From: an uncultured Clostridia bacterium
Lineage (GTDB): Bacteria > Bacillota > Clostridia > Christensenellales > UBA1242
DNA: 5,616 nt
Assembly (NCBI GenBank): GCA_937911885.1
Contig: CALDPW010000076.1
Coordinates: forward strand, 1 to 5,616
Reading direction: 5' to 3'
Positions 4,229-5,616 of this stretch are shown here, piece after piece. The first letter of the stretch is position 1, and each line of letters begins with the position of its first letter. Under the pieces are notes generated by a model. It did no database searches. It had not been told where the DNA came from and saw only the letters and a program-made list of their open reading frames with translations. Both the position numbers and the translations under genes were made by a program.

Positions 4229-5616
4229 TAAACAATCCTTTTAAACCATTTTTCTATTTCTTTTTCAGTAACTTCAATAATCACTGGTCTGCCATGTGGG
4301 CATAATAAAATTTGATTTTCGGCATTTAACATATTTAACAGTGTTTCAATCTCGGTTTGAGATAAAATATCATTTGCTTTAACTGCACTTCTGCATGCAG
4401 ATTTTTCAAGATATTCTTTTAAAATATCTGCTTTGTTAAATGTTAAAATGTTATCTAAATCATTTAAAATTGAATTAAAGAAATTTGCTAATGATATATC
4501 TTTTAGCAATACAGGAACTGTGGAAACTTTAAAACTATTAATTCCAAAGGATTCAATTTCAAATCCTAATTTATTGAATAGTTCAATATTATCGTTAATA
4601 AATTGCATTTCTAAATGATTAGTATCAAAAATATATGGAACTAATAATGTTTGAATAGCTAATTGTTCATTTAAAAAACTTTGTTTAAATTTATCATAAA
4701 GTAAGCGTTCGTGACCTGCATGTTGATCAATAAAATAAATGCTACCATTAGATTCAACTATTATATATGTGTTAAAGCATGTGCCAATAATCTTTACTTT
4801 TGATAAATCTATTTTTTGTTCATCATTAAAAATTGATTGTTGAGTGAACACATGCTCAAGTTTTGCAAATTTAGCCATTAAGTTTGTGTTTAATTCGCTT
4901 GAATTTGCTTGATAGTTTGTTGATGAATCAACTAAAAATGAATGAACACTTTCCTGCAATTTTCTTTCGTCATCACTAATTAAATCAACCTCATTAACAA
5001 ATTCGGGCTCAATTGTTGTATTGGTTAAATTTGTGTTTTGTGGCTTGATTTCATTGTTAAATTGATAACCTTCGCTTGCGGTTATGGTTTGCAAATTATT
5101 TAAATTAATTTTCGGTTCAACAATTTCTTCTTCAGATTTATATTCTCTAACTTGTGAACTTAATTTTTGTAATGTTTCCGAAATTGGATTATAAAAAGCT
5201 CCAAATATTAAATTATTGTTTTCAAATTTAACATCAAGTTTGTTTGGATGAACATTAACATCAACTTTATCTAGTGGAATTTTTACATGTAGAACAAAGA
5301 ATGGGAAAGCATTTTTCATTAAATAATTTTCATAAGCATTATAAATTGCTGTTTGAATGGTTTTATTAATAATATATCTGCCATTAATTAAAATAGTTTG
5401 ATAAGTTCTATTAGCCTTTGTGAATGATGGTTTTCCTATAAATCCACTAACTTCAATAATATCTTGATATGTATATGAAACAGGAATAATGTTTTCAATG
5501 GTGTTTGCACCATAAATTGTGTAAATTGCTTCTTCGAGGTTTTTACCAGTTGAATGATATATTGTTTTTCCATCAACAATATATTTAAAAACAATTGTTG
5601 GATTAGCAAGAATTAA
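4228..5616 (-). CDS. mutL: DNA mismatch repair protein MutL, C-terminal part
   Basis: The last 462 codons are present; roughly 170-180 N-terminal residues, with the GHKL ATPase motifs, lie beyond the right edge. The visible part starts in the second ATPase subdomain: SGFIGKP, then NGRYIINKTI and the HVKIPLDKVDVNVHPNKLDVKF signature. A polar, N/T/S/E-rich linker follows. The C-terminal domain has the nicking-endonuclease motif DQHAGHE (D297 of the fragment), a beta-clamp-binding-like QTLLVP (322-327), ACRSAVKA (407-414), CPHGRP (439-444) and a terminal FKRI. These metal-binding motifs mark the endonuclease-type MutL of bacteria lacking the MutH system, which nicks the new strand after MutS finds a mismatch. 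The ATG at 5319 is an internal methionine, not the start; the reading frame stays open to the window edge. Confidence 0.96.
   Translation of the reverse strand, partial: LILANPTIVFKYIVDGKTIYHSTGKNLEEAIYTIYGANTIENIIPVSYTYQDIIEVSGFIGKPSFTKANRTYQTILINGRYIINKTIQTAIYNAYENYLMKNAFPFFVLHVKIPLDKVDVNVHPNKLDVKFENNNLIFGAFYNPISETLQKLSSQVREYKSEEEIVEPKINLNNLQTITASEGYQFNNEIKPQNTNLTNTTIEPEFVNEVDLISDDERKLQESVHSFLVDSSTNYQANSSELNTNLMAKFAKLEHVFTQQSIFNDEQKIDLSKVKIIGTCFNTYIIVESNGSIYFIDQHAGHERLLYDKFKQSFLNEQLAIQTLLVPYIFDTNHLEMQFINDNIELFNKLGFEIESFGINSFKVSTVPVLLKDISLANFFNSILNDLDNILTFNKADILKEYLEKSACRSAVKANDILSQTEIETLLNMLNAENQILLCPHGRPVIIEVTEKEIEKWFKRIV

Noticed and set aside
4433..4618. Plus-strand 61-codon ORF inside mutL.
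   Set aside because: It is antisense to the conserved MutL C-terminal domain and has no independent support.
5317..5319. ATG at 5319 as the start of MutL.
   Set aside because: The frame stays open to the right edge and the 99 codons before it encode conserved MutL sequence (SGFIGKP, NGRYIINKTI).

Overview
The window is a very AT-rich bacterial chromosomal segment of housekeeping type. The LexA repressor with a Gram-positive SOS box, the mutL-miaA pairing and the low GC point to a low-GC Bacillota lineage, such as an uncultured Bacilli/RF39-, Erysipelotrichia- or Clostridia-like organism. Conserved tryptophans in MiaA and MutL are TGG, and TGA serves as the miaA stop, so the standard bacterial code (table 11) fits. 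LexA makes a Mycoplasma proper unlikely.

Layout from left to right. (1) Positions 1-288, minus strand: the 5' end of an RNase R/RNase II-family exoribonuclease, which continues off the left edge and starts unusually close to its catalytic RNB domain. (2) Positions 289-504: an intergenic stretch holding a clear minus-strand terminator, tandem TTGCATA repeats and a possible 27-codon leader ORF. (3) Positions 505-1395, minus strand: a 296-aa protein that I read as a divergent, probably catalytically dead nucleotidyltransferase of the CD-NTase/OAS-like kind. (4) A 103-bp divergent promoter region. (5) Positions 1499-2566, plus strand: a complete tyrosine recombinase of Xer type, apparently made from a leaderless mRNA, followed by a strong terminator. 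(6) Positions 2608-3278, plus strand: lexA with an SOS operator overlapping its promoter. (7) A bidirectional terminator shared with the convergent genes. (8) Positions 3299-5616, minus strand: miaA and the 3' three-quarters of mutL, overlapping by one base.

The genes serve genome maintenance (mismatch repair MutL, SOS control LexA, site-specific recombination Xer-like) and RNA metabolism (tRNA modification MiaA, RNA decay RNase R-like). The least ordinary element is the protein at 505-1395. It keeps the structural signature of a CD-NTase-like fold, but all positions expected to carry the catalytic G-S and acidic residues are substituted, suggesting a pseudoenzyme that may bind a ligand or partner rather than make a nucleotide. 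No CBASS effector, CRISPR array, tRNA, rRNA or insertion sequence is visible.
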